Below are positions 63,417-64,000 of a stretch of 64,000 nt of DNA, piece by piece. Origin of the DNA: Engraulis encrasicolus (lineage: Eukaryota > Chordata > Actinopteri > Clupeiformes > Engraulidae); NCBI RefSeq assembly GCF_034702125.1, contig NC_085860.1:21397984-21461983 (forward strand), in the 5' to 3' direction. Under the pieces are notes generated by a model. That model made no database searches, was not told the DNA's origin, and saw nothing but the letters and a program-made list of their open reading frames with translations. Numbering within the stretch: the first letter of the stretch is position 1; each line of letters starts with the position of its first letter. The translations under genes and the position numbers were made by a program.

Positions 63417-64000
63417 GTCACTCATCAGATGTGGTAAGGGGAACCTGTTGTCAGCTGACCACAGGCTTCATCTCCATACCATAGTTGAGGTAATGTATGG
63501 TTTGTAACGGAATTAGGGGCCTCAATTGACCTCACTGACTGTGCACGCATTGTTGACTCAAACACACGTGCACACAAGCAGATAGTGCAGCAGACCCTAA
63601 AGAGAGAAGACCTGCCGTCCTGAAGTGTGTATCGTTGTAAAAAATAAGAGATTCTAAAAAGTACACTTGTTACACTATTGTGAGAGGGAAAAGGCTGTTC
63701 AAGAAGCATAGGAGATGTTTGAGGTTACAAGAAATAAACGTACCGACTGGACTGAGGACACCATCAGGAATGCCCTTGTCTGTGTCGCCCACTTCATATC
63801 TGAAGTTATCGTGACCATCCATTTCTTATTTTGAAAAAAAACACTTCTTCTTCATACACTGGCTCATTTCTTTACAGATGTGCGGTACATGGACGATTCT
63901 GCTCCAACAATGCTCATGCAGACTGATTACGTCACATCTGTGTACAAACAGTAAATGGGGTCTACTCTGTAGTTTTGCAGTATGTCTGCACAAACAGGCA

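Overview
This window looks like nuclear DNA of a teleost fish. It is intron-rich and packed with long dinucleotide microsatellites, tRNA-derived SINEs, LINE 3' tails and many short hAT-like and piggyBac-like non-autonomous elements of kinds common in fish. The exact species cannot be told from sequence alone.

Three plus-strand protein-coding genes were found by joining short conserved exons across GT-AG introns with consistent phase. (1) The last two coding exons of HERPUD1 (7362-7494 and 10319-10534), followed by a 3' UTR of about 2.3 kb. Upstream exons are outside the window and positions 1-7361 are intron full of repeats. (2) A complete 16-exon CETP gene (15440-30574, about 502 aa). (3) The 5' part of NLRC5: a noncoding first exon ending near 33877 and 29 coding exons from 35242 to 59556, about 1,473 codons. 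It covers the N-terminal death-fold-like domain, NACHT, winged helix and most of the leucine-rich repeats, and the 3' end lies beyond the window. HERPUD1-CETP-NLRC5 is also the order at human 16q13, which supports all three calls.

Layout: 1-7361 HERPUD1 intron with TIR elements, (CA)n and SINEs; 7362-12885 HERPUD1 3' end with a cluster of palindromic MITEs; 12886-15439 intergenic; 15440-30574 CETP; 30575-33780 intergenic repeats; 33790-33877 NLRC5 promoter with two ISRE-like sites; 35209-59556 NLRC5; 59557-64000 NLRC5 intron with a decayed minus-strand LINE and a piggyBac-like MITE.

The most striking observation is in NLRC5. The NACHT/winged-helix segment, usually one large exon in NLR genes, is broken by introns that look like recent transposon insertions. 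At 38738-39097 a 352-bp hAT-like element with an 8-bp target duplication forms the whole intron. Its left end supplies part of the donor, and the second copy of the target duplication supplies the AG acceptor, so splicing restores the uninterrupted reading frame. Introns 38122-38353 (10-bp direct repeat, LINE/SINE-like tail) and 40753-41183 (7-bp direct repeat, SINE-like tail) have the same architecture. A SINE at 37533-37714 duplicated the polypyrimidine tract of another acceptor. CETP shows a separate theme: exon-intron boundaries amplified in tandem at exons 3, 7 and 12.
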